64,000 nt of DNA from Calothrix parasitica NIES-267 (GTDB taxonomy: Bacteria; Cyanobacteriota; Cyanobacteriia; Cyanobacteriales; Nostocaceae): positions 8,888,336-8,952,335 of the forward strand of contig NZ_AP018227.1 of NCBI RefSeq assembly GCF_002368095.1. Reading direction: 5' to 3'. The notes below the pieces were generated by a model. It searched no databases and was not told the origin of the DNA. It was given only the letters and a program-made list of their open reading frames with translations. Every line of letters begins with the position of its first letter. The first letter of the stretch is position 1. A program made the position numbers and the translations under genes. This document shows, piece after piece, positions 1 to 9,029 of the stretch.

Positions 1-2
1 TT

Positions 3-2090
3 TACGGTTCTCTGTCCGAAAATAGACAAAAATGCTATGAAAAAGCCTGTGAATTACGTAATTATCTGAATCAATGGCTTTTGTCCGATTCGTTTCGTCC
101 GGTTCGTGAGAAGTGGTTGAAGTATTTAATCCCGTCGGAAGAAATACGAGTGTTAGTTAGTACTAATAATCTACAGCTAAAAAAACTTCCCTGGCATTTA
201 TGGGATTTAGTTGACCGGGACTATCCGAAAGCTGAGGTTACTTTGAGTGCTTATAATCCAGAACAGATACAGATACAGCAGACATCTATCTATGGGAAGA
301 AAATCAAGATTTTAGCAATTTTAGGTAATAGCGATGGTATTGATGTTAGGCAAGATAGACTGTTATTGGAAAACTTGAAAAATGCGGATATAACTTTTTT
401 AGTACAACCCCAGCGACAGGATATAAACGAACAGCTATGGAATCAAAATTGGAATATTCTATTTTTTGCGGGTCATAGTCAGACTGAAGGTGATACGGGT
501 AGGATTTATATTAATCAAGAAGACAGTCTGACGATTGCAGAGCTTAGATATGCTTTGAGGAATGCTGTTAGTAATGGTTTACAGTTAGCAATTTTTAATT
601 CTTGCGATGGATTGGGATTGGTCACTGAGTTACAAGATTTGTACATTGGTCAAATAATTGTGATGAAGGAACCTATACCGGATTTCCTCGCTCAACAATT
701 CTTAAAGTATTTTCTGACAACTTTTTCTGCTGGAGAGTCTATATATATTGCGGTTCGTAAAGCTAGAGAAAAATTACAAGGTTTGGAAGCAGAATATCCC
801 GGTGCTAGCTGGTTACCTATAATATGCGAGCATCCTACAATCAAACCGATGGAGTGGAAGTTACCGGTTAATTCTTCTTGGAAAAACTTCAGGAAATTGC
901 TTTTAGCGAGTTTGTTGGTGACAAGTTTGGTTGTGGGAGTGCGACGACTGGGATTTCTGCAAAAATGGGAATTGCAAGCTTACGATTTGTTAATGCGATC
1001 GCGTCCCGATGAAGGACCTTCAGAAAGGTTGTTGGTGGTGGGAATTAGAGAGACAGATTTTCAGCTACCGGAGCAAAAAGACAGAAAAGGGTCTTTGAGC
1101 GATAGAGCGTTATATAAATTATTACAAAAACTTGAACCCCATCAGCCCAGAGTTATAGGGTTGGATATCTTTCGGGATTTTCCGGTAGACTCCGAGCAAC
1201 AGCAATTAAAAACTCGATTATTAAACAGCAATAGGTTTTTTGCAATCTGTCATGTAGGGGAACCAACCGGAGAATCTCGGGGTATCGCTCCTCCCCCAGA
1301 AATACCAGAAAAGCGTCTTGGTTTTAGTAACGTTCTCCTCGATGATGATGGTATTTTACGTCGCTATATTTTATCAATGGATGTACGCAGTAATTCAAAT
1401 TGTCCTACTACTTGGTCTTTTGGTTTTCAATTAGCACTACATTATTTAAAAGACGAAGGAATTACACCTGAATTTAAGCAAGAAAATTGGCGGATAGGTG
1501 ATATTGTTTTTCCACGTTTAAAAGAGCTTAATGGCAGCTATCAAACAGCAGATACTTGGGGAAATCAAATATTACTAAATTATCGCTCCTATCGTTCTCC
1601 CAATCAAATTACTGATATCGTTTCTCTCGGGGATGTTTTAGCAGATAAGGTTAGCCCAGAACAAATAAAAGATAAAATTATTATTATTGGCGTAATTACT
1701 TCAACTTCCAGCGACCATTTTCGTACTCCTTACAGCGACAAATTACCAGCATCCGAACAATACACTCCAGGAGCAATAGTACATGCTCAAATAATAAGTC
1801 AAATATTAAATGCAGTATTAGATAAACGTCCTTTACTATCACCAATACCACTTTGGGGAGAAATCTTGTTGATTGGGTTTTGGAGTTGTGTCGGAGGAAT
1901 TTTGACTTTGCGTATTCGTTCGTTACGTTTATTATTTTCTGGAAATTTAATTGCTATTTTAGTTATATATGGAAGTTGTTTTTTTCTATTTATTAAAGGT
2001 GTTTGGTTACCGCTTGTGCCATCCAAGTTATCATTATTGTCAACTACAGGATGTGTAGTAATTTTCCATAGATATCGAAATAGATTTTGA
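3..2090 (+). CDS. CHAT-CHASE2 membrane sensor protein, 5' end outside the window
   Basis: The frame is open from the left edge of the window, so the gene is 5'-truncated. The first in-window start-like codon (TTG at 81) lies inside a readable sequence (NQWLLSDSFRPVREKW) and is unlikely to be the true start. Counting from 81, a CHAT (caspase-like) domain covers about residues 20-260, with the expected His in FFAGHS (H132) and Cys in FNSCDG (C175). A membrane segment near 280-300 follows, then a CHASE2 extracytoplasmic sensor domain to about 590, then two or three C-terminal membrane helices. No kinase or cyclase output domain follows. CHAT proteins are caspase-like proteases or scaffolds, and CHASE2 is a sensory domain; the ligand is unknown. 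The DUF928 gene 335 bp downstream is a common partner in cyanobacteria. Confidence 0.85.
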   Translation, partial: YGSLSENRQKCYEKACELRNYLNQWLLSDSFRPVREKWLKYLIPSEEIRVLVSTNNLQLKKLPWHLWDLVDRDYPKAEVTLSAYNPEQIQIQQTSIYGKKIKILAILGNSDGIDVRQDRLLLENLKNADITFLVQPQRQDINEQLWNQNWNILFFAGHSQTEGDTGRIYINQEDSLTIAELRYALRNAVSNGLQLAIFNSCDGLGLVTELQDLYIGQIIVMKEPIPDFLAQQFLKYFLTTFSAGESIYIAVRKAREKLQGLEAEYPGASWLPIICEHPTIKPMEWKLPVNSSWKNFRKLLLASLLVTSLVVGVRRLGFLQKWELQAYDLLMRSRPDEGPSERLLVVGIRETDFQLPEQKDRKGSLSDRALYKLLQKLEPHQPRVIGLDIFRDFPVDSEQQQLKTRLLNSNRFFAICHVGEPTGESRGIAPPPEIPEKRLGFSNVLLDDDGILRRYILSMDVRSNSNCPTTWSFGFQLALHYLKDEGITPEFKQENWRIGDIVFPRLKELNGSYQTADTWGNQILLNYRSYRSPNQITDIVSLGDVLADKVSPEQIKDKIIIIGVITSTSSDHFRTPYSDKLPASEQYTPGAIVHAQIISQILNAVLDKRPLLSPIPLWGEILLIGFWSCVGGILTLRIRSLRLLFSGNLIAILVIYGSCFFLFIKGVWLPLVPSKLSLLSTTGCVVIFHRYRNRF

Positions 2091-2120
2091 TGCAAAGTAT
2101 TACATAGCGCTACTTCGTCC

Positions 2121-2187
2121 GGTTAAAGGTTTTATAATCATAGGTTTAGGTCTTAATTAATGTCTTAATCTAACTATGTAGTGCTAT
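2121..2187 (-). repeat. Dispersed intergenic repeat, copy 1
   Basis: Read on the minus strand this begins TAGCACTACATA and ends near AAACCT. A similar stretch of about 61 bp with scattered mismatches lies at 55692-55753 on the plus strand. The rest of the 335-bp gap between the CHAT-CHASE2 and DUF928 genes is AT-rich, with no visible gene. Confidence 0.5.
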
Positions 2188-2425
2188 AAATAAAGGGAAG
2201 TAGAAAAGGGAGAAATACTTTTCCGATATCAAGAATATCTGCGGCTTTGATAAGATTACAACTAATGACCGATATTATCTGAATTTAAAATGTATAAAAT
2301 ACTTTTTATAGCTGATTATTTTTAAGTAATTCAATCGATTCTTACATAAATACTTGTTGATTAATTAGTAAATAATCCTTCGTGCTTATTCTTATAATTG
2401 CCTTTTCCCTAAAAAATAAATATAT

Positions 2426-3250
2426 ATGTTTGGAATCCAATACTATCGTCTAATATTCAAACTTTTATTTGCTGTAAGCTTAGTGCTTATAAGTTTTACA
2501 CCTGTAACGGCACAAAAAGAAAATAATCAATCTCAACCGAATAAAAAGCAACCTAAAAAGCCTCAACAACAACAAAACCGTCGGAGAAAACCAAGCAAAA
2601 ATTTTGTCTACTTTAGACAACCTCAACGTCAAGGAACACCACGAGGAACCAGACCAGCAGGAAGTCGAAAAGGTTGTCCTATTTCTGCAAAAGAACGACT
2701 AAGCGCTTTAGTTCCTGTGACAAAAGAAATCAGCGGACGAGAATTACATTGGGGTCTAACAACGAAAGCAAATCCAAGTTTTTGGTTCTATGTTCCCCAT
2801 GAATTAACTTCTATAAATAATGCTAAATTTTCTTTACGCAATCGACAAAATAAAACAATTTACGAAAAAGAATTGCAGTTAACCAATACACCGGGAATCA
2901 TTCATGTTTCTGTTCCAGATAATGCAATATCTTTGAAAGTTGGTGAATGGTATCAATTTTATTTATTTATGGATATTAATTGTAGTTCTGAGGGAGTTTA
3001 TCGTAAAGAATTTGCTCAAGCATGGGTAAAAAGGGAAGCAATTGCTTCTGGTTTTGAAACTCGATTAGAAAGAATACCATTACGTCAACGAGGATTATTT
3101 TACGCACAAAATGGTATTTGGTACGATGCGATGATGTCTTTTGCCAAACTGAAGTATGAACCAGGAACAAATACAGAGTGGAAGCAAATTTTGGAATCCG
3201 TTGGTTTGGGTCGATTTTCTCAAGTTCGAGTAATTGACTGCTGCGAGTAA
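2426..3250 (+). CDS. DUF928 family exported protein
   Basis: A 274-residue protein with an N-terminal hydrophobic signal segment (residues 8-29, ending VTAQ), a basic Gln/Lys/Pro-rich linker (about 30-75), and a DUF928 domain from about 76 to 215. Recognisable DUF928 features are the Gly/Arg-rich run before a conserved Cys (GSRKGC), a LSALVP motif, the PSFWFYVP strand, and a PGIIHVSVP motif. The function of DUF928 is unknown; it is almost confined to cyanobacteria and often lies next to CHASE2/CHAT genes, as here. The predicted location is periplasmic. It may be read with the upstream gene, although the 335-bp gap allows its own promoter. Confidence 0.8.
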   Translation: MFGIQYYRLIFKLLFAVSLVLISFTPVTAQKENNQSQPNKKQPKKPQQQQNRRRKPSKNFVYFRQPQRQGTPRGTRPAGSRKGCPISAKERLSALVPVTKEISGRELHWGLTTKANPSFWFYVPHELTSINNAKFSLRNRQNKTIYEKELQLTNTPGIIHVSVPDNAISLKVGEWYQFYLFMDINCSSEGVYRKEFAQAWVKREAIASGFETRLERIPLRQRGLFYAQNGIWYDAMMSFAKLKYEPGTNTEWKQILESVGLGRFSQVRVIDCCE

Positions 3251-3394
3251 ATTAGAAAATTCAAAGTCCTGTTTGAGTGAGTCTAGTGCAAAAGTTAGAA
3301 TCCGAAAATAATTCACCGACTGCTACAGGACTTACGCAAAGCAAGTTTGTCATTGCGAGAAACGTTTGCGAAGGTCGAAGATATTATTCAATAA

Positions 3395-3565
3395 TTTGCT
3401 GGAACTGAATCTACGAACGGTGGTGGATTTGATATTTTTTATCAAAATATAGAAGTAGATTTTTTAGTTGGAGAAGAGAATCAATTAATAGGTATTGGAG
3501 AAAATAAAGCAGTTTTCAGTTGGATAGAATACACCCCTCTCCAAGATATCGGAGAGGGGAATTGA
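3395..3565 (+). pseudogene. Possible gene remnant running into a palindromic element
   Basis: Downstream of a TAA at 3392-3394 there is a short reading frame with protein-like composition (GGGFDIFYQNIEVDFLVG and GIGENKAVF). It has no start codon, and its last third lies in a dispersed palindromic element (3508-3562). I do not recognise the family. It may be the remains of a gene cut by the element, or chance. Confidence 0.3.
3508..3562 (+). repeat. Half copy of the GCAGTTTTC/CCCCTCTCC palindromic element family
   Basis: Matches the left half of the complete element at 62686-62793: a GCAGTTTTC end, then GGATAGAATACAC, then a CCCTCTCC-AAGATATC-GGAGAGGG hairpin. The right half is missing. The rest of the 3251-3604 gap also holds an AGGACTTACGCAA motif near 3336. 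Confidence 0.6.
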
Positions 3566-3604
3566 AAGAAGGAGAAATAAATTTTTAATTCCTATTCTTC
3601 TTAA

Positions 3605-4648
3605 CTATTTCCCAAGAGCAATAGTAGCTACATCAAAAGGTGCTAATCGCTTGAGATTTCCTGTTTCTTTATCTAATTGATGTAGGAATTTTGGAGTTTC
3701 ATATCTACGACCACCTAGAGCATATAACTCATTGTTTTGAGCGCAAACCAAACCGCTAAAACCGTTGTTCCAAACTGCTCCTTCAAAGGTAACTGGTACT
3801 GTTTCACCTGTGGTGATATTGACTAAACTTGTATCACCTTGAAAGTCAGTTAGAAATGCATAGCGATTTCCATCGTTACATACGACTACATTTTTGTATT
3901 CTTTGTCCGAAGGTAGTTCGCTGGGAATTTCTATACTAGGAGCTGCTTCTGTTTCTAATTTTTCTGCTTCTAAAACTTGAGTGTTAGTCTCGGGTTTCGC
4001 GATAGCTCTACTATTAGATGTTTCCAGTCTTCCTTTAATAGGAACTAAGGTAGGGGTATTTCTCTTCTTAACCGCTCCACTTTCAGAATCAACATCAACA
4101 ATTTTTCTGCTTCCGGTTCCGTTTTCTTTTTTTACTACTCCACTGATAGAACCATCTGGTAATTCGATTAAATCCAATGATTCATCTTTAGCAACTCCAG
4201 AAACTTCTTTAGTCTCTACAGAATTACCTTTGAGTGTTACCAAACGATTAGAACTATTTTTCTCAGCAGCTATAGGACTAGTTGATACTACCAATTCACC
4301 AGTCTTTGAAACCGCAAAACCACTGACTAATTCACCTTTTTCCAAAATCGGTTTTGTTGTAGTTACAGTCTTAGTCTGACCGGTAGAGACATTATAAGAC
4401 TGAATCACAACCGGTTTTTTAGCATTAGAATCATTTTCTACAACAGAATTTTCTTCAGCTTCCGAATCAACCACATCATCGGAATCAACCGTATCCGAAC
4501 TATCGCTGCTAACCGTACCGGGAGTTACACCTAAAATAACTACCCCCGGAGTTTGAGCGATACTTTTACCTATTAAACCGCTAATTGCGACAACCGCACC
4601 AGACGCGATCGCAATTTGACCAAAACGTCTTCGTGAAATCAATTCCAT
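3605..4648 (-). CDS. Tat-exported protein of unknown function
   Basis: A 347-residue protein starting with a clear twin-arginine signal (SRRRFGQ, residues 5-11) followed by a hydrophobic stretch to about residue 32 (KSIAQ), so it is probably exported folded. A Ser/Asp/Glu-rich acidic linker follows (about 48-75). The remainder is rich in short beta-strand-like repeats, and the C-terminal part (about 250-347) reads like blades of a beta-propeller (DFQGDTSLVNITTGE, NNELYALGGRR). I do not recognise a named family. It lies 245 bp downstream of, and in the same direction as, the copper radical oxidase homologue, so a shared role is possible. Tat export would suit a cofactor-binding or folded partner, but no cofactor motif is visible. 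Confidence 0.65.
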   Translation of the reverse strand: MELISRRRFGQIAIASGAVVAISGLIGKSIAQTPGVVILGVTPGTVSSDSSDTVDSDDVVDSEAEENSVVENDSNAKKPVVIQSYNVSTGQTKTVTTTKPILEKGELVSGFAVSKTGELVVSTSPIAAEKNSSNRLVTLKGNSVETKEVSGVAKDESLDLIELPDGSISGVVKKENGTGSRKIVDVDSESGAVKKRNTPTLVPIKGRLETSNSRAIAKPETNTQVLEAEKLETEAAPSIEIPSELPSDKEYKNVVVCNDGNRYAFLTDFQGDTSLVNITTGETVPVTFEGAVWNNGFSGLVCAQNNELYALGGRRYETPKFLHQLDKETGNLKRLAPFDVATIALGK

Positions 4649-4690
4649 ATTTTTCTCCAGTGATTAGGATTTTGGATTTTGGATTTTAGA

Positions 4691-4752
4691 TTTTGAGGAC
4701 AGTACGGTCTTGGGGGTTTCCTCCATGAGTAACTGTCCGGGATTTTGGATTG
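4691..4752 (+). repeat. Dispersed repeat with GGACAGT...ACTGTCC ends, copy 1
   Basis: A short palindromic element with GGACAGT and ACTGTCC near its ends and the internal word GGTCTTG. A second copy lies inverted at 47582-47645. Confidence 0.65.
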
Positions 4753-4802
4753 AAAACGAGGAGTGACGAGTTAGGAGTTAGGAGTTAAGAATTTAATTTT
4801 TT

Positions 4803-4890
4803 TAACTCACTACTTATTACTCACTACTTATTACTCACTACTTACTACTTACTACTTACTACTTACTACTTACTACTTACTACTTACTAC
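4803..4890 (+). repeat. STRR tract, heptamer TTACTAC
   Basis: More than ten near-perfect tandem copies of a 7-bp unit (TTACTAC and variants) lie just downstream of the copper oxidase gene. This is a typical short tandemly repeated repetitive sequence of filamentous cyanobacteria. Confidence 0.9.
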
Positions 4891-4893
4891 TCC

Positions 4894-6300
4894 CTATCTA
4901 ATCGATATCCACTTACCAACCGAAGGTACATTGTTGTTATCAACAACTGTGAGCATGTACCATCCAGGGGGAGCGAGGTTACGATTGGAAGTTAAATCGA
5001 CTGTTAAAGAATTGCCTGTAGCCGAACCAATCGGTATATCTACTAGTCTCTGTTCGTTTTCTAAACCGTGGGTAGTTGCCATCGGTCTGATTATATTTAC
5101 CCATTTAATATCAGCTGCTTGGGGTGTCTCGATAGTAAATGAATTTCCCCATTTCACCTTACGGGGAGACTTATTAATTACCGGTCGATTTGCTGCAATA
5201 TAGTCTGGAGAGTAGATTTCGATACGGGCTTCAAAGGAACCACGGAAAGGGTTTCCTCCGGCTGTAAGCACTCTACCGTCTGGTAATAATAATGCTACGG
5301 AATGGTAAACGCGACCGTTGATACTTGGGTCTTCTACTTCCGTCCAAGTATCTGTCACTGGGTCGTATATTTCTGCTGGTAAGTCTGATTTTCCTATATC
5401 TTCATTACCACCACTTCCGTTACAAACAAATACCGTGCGATTGGGTAATATCACGGCATTGTGGTGCATCCGAGGATTATTTAAAGAAGAGAAAGGCTGA
5501 TAACTAGGATTGCTTGATTTTAAATCGACAATATTAACTCTGTTGGTTGTTCCACCACCACCACCACCAACTATCATTACCCTTTGGTCTTGTGCTGGAG
5601 GTAACAAAACGCTCGCTGCTTGATTACCTTTACCAGATTCTTGCAATCCACCTACAGGTTGTTCTCCAATTGGGTCGGAGAAGTTTTTAGGGATAGTTAA
5701 AATCCTTGGTGAAACCCCTCTATTACCACCTAACTGTGCCCCTGCGTAAAATAGTTTTCCATTGTCTAACAGGTACACGTGAGCGTACTGTTCCAGAGGA
5801 CTTGTCTGGTTAGTGAAAGTTCTCCAACCCTTGCTGTAAGAATAAAGTTCTGCGAATCTGTTGAGATTTCCCGTTTCATTCAAACCTGAAAGCGCAAAAG
5901 TTTGTCCGTTACCCAAACTAACTAGAGTCGGGTACCAACGACCTCCATTCATCGACTGTCTTTTTGACCATTTTTCGCTAGTAGGACTAAAGAAAAATGC
6001 CGCTACTTCACCAAAAAATGGGTCATACCTTTTACTTCCACCAGCAACTAAAAGGTTTCCCGCAGGTCGGAATGCTTGTCCGGCACAAAATATATCGATA
6101 GGATTTCCATTATCATCTTTAGGAATTTCCGGTCGTGTAAATGTTCCATTCTGTACGTCAAACAAAGCCGAACCTTTGTCAGCATTCGGAATATCGTTTG
6201 GATTATTACCAGAACCAGTAAAAAATAAAACTTTTCCCGTGCGTAATAAAGCTGCATGAACGGGATTAATCGGACAGGTAGATGATACTTCCCAAGGCAT
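4894..6300 (-). CDS. Galactose oxidase/glyoxal oxidase-like copper radical oxidase
   Basis: A 468-residue protein with Kelch-type beta-propeller blades and a C-terminal DUF1929 (galactose oxidase early-set) domain from about residue 375. The residues needed for a copper/thioether-tyrosyl radical site can be matched: C72 (FCAGQAF), Y123 (GGRWYPT), Y332-H333 (VYHSVALLLPDGR) and H411 (TTHGLENEQR). Such enzymes oxidise primary alcohols or aldehydes and release hydrogen peroxide. It is shorter than fungal galactose oxidase because the N-terminal carbohydrate-binding domain is absent. The propeller begins at residue 2 with no signal peptide. Upstream codons reach a stop at 6331-6333 without another ATG, so I keep this start (a GAGGA-type ribosome site precedes it). 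The substrate is unknown. Confidence 0.85.
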   Translation of the reverse strand: MPWEVSSTCPINPVHAALLRTGKVLFFTGSGNNPNDIPNADKGSALFDVQNGTFTRPEIPKDDNGNPIDIFCAGQAFRPAGNLLVAGGSKRYDPFFGEVAAFFFSPTSEKWSKRQSMNGGRWYPTLVSLGNGQTFALSGLNETGNLNRFAELYSYSKGWRTFTNQTSPLEQYAHVYLLDNGKLFYAGAQLGGNRGVSPRILTIPKNFSDPIGEQPVGGLQESGKGNQAASVLLPPAQDQRVMIVGGGGGGTTNRVNIVDLKSSNPSYQPFSSLNNPRMHHNAVILPNRTVFVCNGSGGNEDIGKSDLPAEIYDPVTDTWTEVEDPSINGRVYHSVALLLPDGRVLTAGGNPFRGSFEARIEIYSPDYIAANRPVINKSPRKVKWGNSFTIETPQAADIKWVNIIRPMATTHGLENEQRLVDIPIGSATGNSLTVDLTSNRNLAPPGWYMLTVVDNNNVPSVGKWISIR

Positions 6301-7134
6301 TTTTAAAGATTCCTCATTACAAACGTTTATTCAACAACCCTTGATTTTCTGCTGTTACAAAAAATCTCAGTATCTCTTAAACGCAACAGATAATTGATTA
6401 TCTAAAGCAATCAATCAAATACGTAAGTAGAGTTTTGTATTAAAGCTGCAGTCTGTCTATAATTTTTGCCAGTAGGATATTAATGTTCTCTCTAGCACTT
6501 TTACATTCAATTAAAGTCTTGATAATTTCAGCTATAAAGCGGCTTTGTGTATTAAGCAGTAAGGTTATTCAACTTAATTAAACTAAGTTTAGACAAGACC
6601 AATTTTGATTTATTTGCTACTAATCGAAATTAGTGAAGCAATCAACAATGTGATTAAATAAACCAAAAATAATAACTTCCTTTAACTTGAAATAATCAAA
6701 AATGTAGAGTTGTATACATTGATATCCATCGAATATTAAGACAGCTTGTCATACTCTATTACATTTAGATTCCAGCATTATTTCCATTGTTTTGTCTTGC
6801 CAATTTGGCATTATTTTGTAGTCAAAGCAAAACGTTTTTCACTTAAAAATAGATTTACAAAAACAATTGTTAAATACATAAAATAGCTATAGTAAATAGA
6901 GAAATTATTAAATTTTCTGGAAATTTTATATTACCTATTAAGTCAAAAAGTAAAGATATTTAAATCAGCGAGCGCTTATTAGCGACCAGTTAAGAATTGT
7001 AATTTTATGTATCTCTTTGTTTCCCCTTTGCCTACTCTAAGTTAATTTCGCTGTATTTAACCTACACTCTCAACATTAATGAAGTACATTAAGCTTACGT
7101 TCAGCTAAAATAAGCCGAAAGAGTCAAATTATCC
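6301..7134. other. 834-bp gene-free AT-rich region between divergent genes
   Basis: It separates the minus-strand copper oxidase from the plus-strand ABC importer, so it should hold both promoters. No open frame with protein-like content, tandem repeat or strong hairpin stood out by eye. Confidence 0.6.
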
Positions 7135-7881
7135 ATGTCACAGAAAAATGAATACGCTGTAGAGTTCCGTGATGTTACTCTCAGTATCAATAAAAATCAG
7201 CTAGTATCAAATCTGAACTTTCAAATTAACAAAGGAGAAGCACTAATACTCTTAGGACGTAGTGGTAGCGGTAAAAGTACCACAATGAAGCTGATTAACC
7301 GTCTGTATCGTCCAACAGAAGGTCAGGTAGTATTTGATGGTAAATCAACAACAGAATGGGATGAAATCAAACTCAGACGTAAAATTGGTTATGTAATTCA
7401 AGAAACAGGATTATTTCCTCATTTCACAATCGAACGTAATGTAGGCTTAGTTCCTTCATTGGAAGGTTGGAACTCCAAACAAATTAAATCACGAGCTTTT
7501 GAATTATTGAAATTAGTCGGTTTAGAACCGGGACAATTTGCTTCGAGATATCCTCACGAACTTTCCGGTGGACAAAGACAGCGGGTAGGTGTAGCGAGAG
7601 CATTAGCCGCTGACCCTCCAGTATTATTGATGGACGAACCTTTCGGTGCTTTAGACCCAATTACAAGATTAGAACTTCAGCAAGAATTTAAACGGTTAGT
7701 GCAGGAATTAGGGAAAACCGTTGTATTCGTAACTCACGATATTCAAGAAGCCTTTGTGTTATCGACAAGAATTGGTTTAATGTACGGTGGAGAACTGGTA
7801 TTTTTGGGGACACCAGAGGAATTCAAAACAACCTCGCATCCGGAAGCAGTTGCTTTTCTTAATTGTCTAGAAGCTGTTTAA
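7135..7881 (+). CDS. OpuC-type osmoprotectant ABC importer, ATP-binding subunit
   Basis: A 248-residue ABC ATPase with Walker [10 protein letters not shown] (41-49), a Q-loop in [11 protein letters not shown], signature LSGGQRQR, Walker [13 protein letters not shown] and a switch His (VTHD). The sequence pattern is that of the quaternary-amine uptake group (OpuCA/ProV). It lacks the C-terminal CBS pair of OpuCA, so the usual ionic-strength sensing domain is absent. It is first of three genes in the same direction (ATPase, permease, lipoprotein) forming a betaine/choline-type importer. The intergenic gaps (187 and 325 bp) are filled with STRRs and a MITE-like element, so the operon may have been stretched by repeats. 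Substrate specificity cannot be read from sequence. Confidence 0.9.
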   Translation: MSQKNEYAVEFRDVTLSINKNQLVSNLNFQINKGEALILLGRSGSGKSTTMKLINRLYRPTEGQVVFDGKSTTEWDEIKLRRKIGYVIQETGLFPHFTIERNVGLVPSLEGWNSKQIKSRAFELLKLVGLEPGQFASRYPHELSGGQRQRVGVARALAADPPVLLMDEPFGALDPITRLELQQEFKRLVQELGKTVVFVTHDIQEAFVLSTRIGLMYGGELVFLGTPEEFKTTSHPEAVAFLNCLEAV

Positions 7882-7990
7882 AAAGGTCATAGGATTTTGG
7901 ATTTTAGATTTTGGATTGAAAGTTAAGAGTTAGGAGTTAGGAGTTATGAGTTATGAGTCAGGAATTAACAAGTATCCTTTACTATGGTTT

Positions 7991-8035
7991 TGACCTTTAA
8001 CCTTTAACCTTTAACCTTTAACCTTTAACCTTTTT
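7991..8035 (+). repeat. STRR tract, heptamer CCTTTAA
   Basis: About six perfect head-to-tail copies of a 7-bp unit lie between the ATPase and permease genes of the importer. Confidence 0.9.
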
Positions 8036-8068
8036 CTATGACTAATGTTATTCTAATTTTTCATCAAT

Positions 8069-8704
8069 ATGAATGATTTCTTTCTAATTAAATACGGTTC
8101 GGAAATTATTGAGCGCAGTATCGAACATTTGGTGTTAGTAATTATTGCGATTGGTATTGCTACAGTGATAGGAATTCCGTTAGGAGTTTTAATCACTCGT
8201 AATAAAAGTCTACGTCAACCGATTTTAGGTGTTGCGAATATTCTCCAAACTATTCCTAGTTTGGCTTTGTTAGGTTTGCTGATTCCCGTTCCGATTATTG
8301 GCGGAATTGGCCCGGTTCCGGCTATATTTTCGCTGATTCTGTATGCTTTTTTGCCAATAATTAGAAATACTTACACTGGTATTATGAACGTAAATCCAGC
8401 GATTCGCGAAGCTGGACGCGGGATGGGAATGACAGATAAGGAATTATTGTTTCAAGTAGAAATTCCTTTAGCGTTAGGAGTAATTTTGGCTGGTGTACGA
8501 GTTGCAATAGTAATTGGTATCGGAATTGCAACTATTGCAGCAGCGATTGGTGCTGGTGGTTTGGGAGTATTTATTTTTCGCGGAATTGCTTTGGTAAATA
8601 ATCAGTTGATTTTAGCTGGTGCGGTTCCTGCTGCATTTATGGCCCTGATTGCAGATTTGGGAATTGGAGCGCTCGAACGTACTCTGACAAAGGGAAAGAG
8701 TTAG
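8069..8704 (+). CDS. OpuC-type osmoprotectant ABC importer, permease subunit
   Basis: A 211-residue inner-membrane protein with five to six predicted helices and the BPD-transport EAA loop (AIREAGRGMGMTDKELL, then a conserved Gly-rich stretch IAAAIGAGGLG), which contacts the ATPase. Length and motifs match OpuCB/OpuCD permeases. Only one permease gene is present, so the transporter is expected to use a homodimer of this subunit, as in systems with a separate lipoprotein. The substrate-binding lipoprotein follows after 325 bp. Confidence 0.88.
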   Translation: MNDFFLIKYGSEIIERSIEHLVLVIIAIGIATVIGIPLGVLITRNKSLRQPILGVANILQTIPSLALLGLLIPVPIIGGIGPVPAIFSLILYAFLPIIRNTYTGIMNVNPAIREAGRGMGMTDKELLFQVEIPLALGVILAGVRVAIVIGIGIATIAAAIGAGGLGVFIFRGIALVNNQLILAGAVPAAFMALIADLGIGALERTLTKGKS

Positions 8705-8782
8705 TTGAGTAGTAAGTAATAAGTAATGAGTAATGAGTAATGAGTAATAAGTTGGAATAGAAGATTGAGCGGTAGAGATAAT

Positions 8783-8907
8783 AGGACTTACGCAAGCTGC
8801 ACATTTTTCTTGTAGGGTGCTGTGACATTTTGAAAATTTCTGAACGTAGTAATAATGTGTTCAGTGTCACGCACCAACCGGTTAATATGACAATTGCGGC
8901 CATTCCT
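8783..8907 (-). repeat. MITE-like element (AGGAATGGCCGCAA family), copy 1
   Basis: About 125 bp matching, in inverse orientation, the element at 59055-59181. One terminus (TTGCGGCCATTCCT, 8894-8907) is intact; the other has diverged to AGGACTTACGCAA (8783-8795). Internal inverted words are GTAGGGTGCTGTGACA and GTGTCACGCACC. It lies between the permease and the binding-protein genes. Confidence 0.65.
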
Positions 8908-9029
8908 GGATAAAAATAAAATATTACTGGTAATTCATGTAGATGACTCTTTACTTACTACTTACTACTTTTAATTTCTAGCTATTAACAACTAACAACT
9001 AACCACGAACTAATAACTTACTAATTACT

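Noticed and set aside
3981..4379. Plus-strand open frame of 132 codons
   Set aside because: It is antisense to the Tat-exported protein gene, which has the better coding features.
8637..8903. Minus-strand open frame of 88 codons between permease and binding-protein genes
   Set aside because: It is read through a MITE-like element and STRR DNA.
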